DNA of 64,000 nt, from NCBI GenBank assembly GCA_020723305.1, contig DYJC01000001.1, forward strand, positions 1 to 64,000. Direction: 5' to 3'. This document shows, one piece after another, positions 61,871-64,000 of the stretch. The translations under genes and the position numbers were made by a program. This DNA comes from Desulfosudis oleivorans. Its GTDB lineage: Bacteria; Desulfobacterota; Desulfobacteria; Desulfobacterales; SURF-7. Each line of letters starts with the position of its first letter. Position 1 is the first letter of the stretch. Under the pieces are notes generated by a model, which had not been told where the DNA came from, ran no database searches, and saw only the letters and a program-made list of their open reading frames with translations.

Positions 61871-62374
61871 ATGCCCTCTACCCTATGGTCTGCAAACAGG
61901 ATTATTTCCGTACTGCTTTATTTCGGCGTCATTGTCCTTACAGCCTGGGGGGGGGTACGTGCAATAAACTATTCGATTGATTCTAAATTTTATAAGGATT
62001 ATCTTGTAAAATGGGAGATCTCGATCCGGTTATTAAACCAGATGCAAACAACCTGGCCGGTATTCACCGGTAACAACCATGTCCAGTATATGGAGCAGTT
62101 GGTTCATTATATGAAAAACAATCAGATCGTCAGGCCGGCCTCCAACACACAGTTTTCATACATCTATATTATGGATAAAATCGGGTTTGGACAGGGTGAA
62201 CAGAAAATATTTGTTCTCTGCCTTCCGGACAAATTAATTCTTTATGATATTTCAAAAGAATCCATAGAACGGGTTGATCGATTTGTCGACGGCGTAGCCG
62301 GATCAGACATGGGACGGTTTCAATGTCAGCTCAACAAAGGGAATTCCTTATATACATGCGTCTGGAAATTATAA
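61871..62374 (+). CDS. Membrane-anchored protein of the pilus operon, unknown (167 aa)
   Basis: One N-terminal membrane helix (ISVLLYFGVIVLTAWGGV) and a small alpha/beta domain with Cys pairs (CLPDK, CQLNK, CVWKL). Located between the TPR gene and the ExeA-like ATPase. I do not recognise the family. Position suggests a periplasmic pilus accessory protein. Confidence 0.7.
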   Translation: MPSTLWSANRIISVLLYFGVIVLTAWGGVRAINYSIDSKFYKDYLVKWEISIRLLNQMQTTWPVFTGNNHVQYMEQLVHYMKNNQIVRPASNTQFSYIYIMDKIGFGQGEQKIFVLCLPDKLILYDISKESIERVDRFVDGVAGSDMGRFQCQLNKGNSLYTCVWKL

Positions 62375-62389
62375 CCATAAGGTATAATC

Positions 62390-64000
62390 ATGGATAAACT
62401 GATATCCAATAATGAAATGGGGTATCTGGAATACTTTGGTTTACAGCGGAATCCGTTTCCGGTTGCTCCCGATGATGACAATTTTTTTATCTCCAACCAC
62501 ATTGAACAGATATTGGCGGAAATCATCCATGGAATTATCGCCAGAAAAGGGTTCATGGTTCTTTCCGGGGACACGGGTTTGGGGAAAACAAGTATCAGCC
62601 GGAGGATATTACGCTTGCTTGAAGAAAAGGGAATAGAAACCTCCCTTATTTTTCATACGTCATGCAGGAATATCGAACTGCTTCGGGAGATCAACCGGGA
62701 TTTTGGTTTGGAAACCGGTTCTCTCCGATTTGGAGATTTATTGAACGCACTGAGTGAATTTCTGACTGAAAAAAATAAAAACAATCAGAATTGCGCGATA
62801 ATTGTGGATGATGCCCAAAACCTGGACTCGAAATCCCTTGAATTGATCAGAATGATTTCCAACTACGAGGCAGATCAAAAAAAACTGGTTCAAATTTTAC
62901 TGATCGGCCAGCCGGAACTGATTGAAAAGCTGGATCAGCCGGAGCTGAGACAATTAAAAAGCAGAATCATCATCTGGCAAAAGGTTACCCCGTTGCTGCT
63001 GGTTGAGCTTGAAAGCTATCTATTTTTCAAACTGAATTTATCCGGGAATAATGGTCAGCTCCATGTATCCAGACCTGCTGTCAAAACGATTTTCAGACTT
63101 ACCCGCGGAAATCTACGGCAGATCAATATCTTACTGGATCGATGCCTCTATGCGGCTTATCTGGCGGATTCAAAAACCCTTACCCAAAAAATTGTCAAAG
63201 ACGCACACCGGGATATCCATCCGTTACGTGAATATAGAAGATCCGCGTCAAAACCAATGCTGGTATCGGCATGTCTCATTCTGTCTCTGATACTTGTCTT
63301 CTATTTCGGAAGCGCTTATTTACCATCTGCAATAGAGCGATTCTCTTCTGTTCCGTCTGTAGCGGAAAACCAAAAATTTCAAGACACCAAAAACAAACAA
63401 TCACCGTTGATTCAGAGCATTTTAGAAATCTCGCCGATTCAAAAACTACCTTACCCTAATTTGCAAAGACCGCCGGAACTCCTGACACCCATCGATCCTG
63501 CCCTACCCCCATCAAAGGTTTCTATTTTTTTAAAGGCTTATCAATTGGCATCCTATGAAAACCCGTTCCTGCAGGCAATCCATACAAACAACTTTCAAGA
63601 AATCTCCGGACAGATTTATGATCAGACCGGATATCGCCTTATTCGGTTAAATACGCTTCCGGCAAGCATAGAAGGTCAGTATGATGTCCTTATCCGGAAT
63701 GCAGCCCAAACCAATGAAAAGGAATATATCCTGTTCTGGCATCCTGACCCGAAAATAACCAATTTCTACTATGGATATCAAGGAGATGAAATACGTTCTC
63801 TCCAGCAAGCACTCAAAGAACTCTCACTGTACCAGTATGAACTGGATGGTATTGTAGGAAAGGAAGTATTAAGGGGGCTTGTCTCCTTTCAGAAACAATG
63901 GGATTTACCCATAACAGGATATCCGGATGAAAAAACCCTTTTCCTGTTATGTCATGTAAAAGGATCGGAAAATGACTCAAGAAAAGACCAAAAAATTTCT
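62390..64000 (+). CDS. mshM: ExeA/MshM-like ATPase with peptidoglycan-binding domain (partial, runs off the end)
   Basis: 537 codons from ATG 62390 to the window edge with no stop. LEYFGLQRNPFPVAPDDDNFF is the ExeA N-terminal motif, Walker A is SGDTGLGKTSISRR, and Walker B is CAIIVDDAQNLDS. One membrane helix lies near 288-306. The periplasmic part contains a PG_binding_1 repeat (EIRSLQQALKELSLYQYELD, then GIVGKEVLRGLVSFQKQWDL). ExeA/GspA-type proteins remodel or bind peptidoglycan to place the secretin. The 3' end is outside the window. Confidence 0.9.
   Translation, partial: MDKLISNNEMGYLEYFGLQRNPFPVAPDDDNFFISNHIEQILAEIIHGIIARKGFMVLSGDTGLGKTSISRRILRLLEEKGIETSLIFHTSCRNIELLREINRDFGLETGSLRFGDLLNALSEFLTEKNKNNQNCAIIVDDAQNLDSKSLELIRMISNYEADQKKLVQILLIGQPELIEKLDQPELRQLKSRIIIWQKVTPLLLVELESYLFFKLNLSGNNGQLHVSRPAVKTIFRLTRGNLRQINILLDRCLYAAYLADSKTLTQKIVKDAHRDIHPLREYRRSASKPMLVSACLILSLILVFYFGSAYLPSAIERFSSVPSVAENQKFQDTKNKQSPLIQSILEISPIQKLPYPNLQRPPELLTPIDPALPPSKVSIFLKAYQLASYENPFLQAIHTNNFQEISGQIYDQTGYRLIRLNTLPASIEGQYDVLIRNAAQTNEKEYILFWHPDPKITNFYYGYQGDEIRSLQQALKELSLYQYELDGIVGKEVLRGLVSFQKQWDLPITGYPDEKTLFLLCHVKGSENDSRKDQKIS

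Overview
The window looks like chromosomal DNA of a Gram-negative anaerobe of the deltaproteobacterial / Desulfobacterota type, most plausibly Desulfobacterales-like. The pointers are a split F1Fo ATP synthase (only Fo genes here), a selD gene with an in-frame TGA for selenocysteine, a lexA/imuB/dnaE2 mutagenesis operon, many PilZ-type and small unknown proteins, and a storage-lipid locus. Genus cannot be read from the sequence. No rRNA, tRNA, CRISPR array or intact transposase was seen.

Layout. 0.2-6.6 kb: a small unknown gene, then a minus-strand SOS mutagenesis operon (lexA, DUF72, imuB-like, dnaE2) whose genes overlap or nearly touch. 6.6-14.2 kb: a short palindromic element, a membrane-anchored divergent protein kinase, pgeF carrying an in-frame mobile repeat, selenocysteine selD, and a large PAS hybrid histidine kinase. 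14.3-19.3 kb: atpZ-atpI-atpB-atpE, then mltG, nagZ and an acyltransferase. 19.3-28.2 kb: an outer-membrane barrel and its lipoprotein, a PP-loop tRNA-thiolation-type enzyme, nth and nfo (convergent), a SurA-like isomerase, an FAD protein, and a secreted LIM-domain/DA1-like peptidase. 28.2-41 kb: a mixed housekeeping region (CNNM transporter, hydrolase, acyltransferase, radical SAM, transglutaminase, PilZ, SH3, larE, nitronate monooxygenase, dapF, ParA-like) with small genes and gene remnants.

41.0-52.5 kb is the most distinctive part. A six-gene minus-strand operon encodes a WS/DGAT wax-ester/triacylglycerol synthase, a small membrane protein, a ferredoxin, two paralogous 690-residue proteins whose C-terminal halves resemble cyanobacterial acyl-ACP reductase, and an alpha/beta hydrolase. 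Divergent from it are a phasin-like granule protein and two PhaR-type regulators, but no PHA synthase. A perfect 19-bp inverted repeat with a 12-nt spacer sits over the phasin promoter. I read this as a reserve-lipid (wax ester or TAG) locus using PHA-style granule proteins and regulators; that reading is inference.

52.5-64 kb: small arginine-rich proteins, an FAD protein, then an MSHA-type pilus operon (pilin, GspM/PilO-like, GspL/PilN-like, PilP/MshK-like, MshL-like secretin, TPR protein, an unknown membrane protein and an ExeA/MshM-like ATPase running off the window end). A 122-141-bp MITE-like repeat with matching terminal inverted repeats and 4-5-bp target duplications occurs five times, once inside pgeF without breaking its frame.
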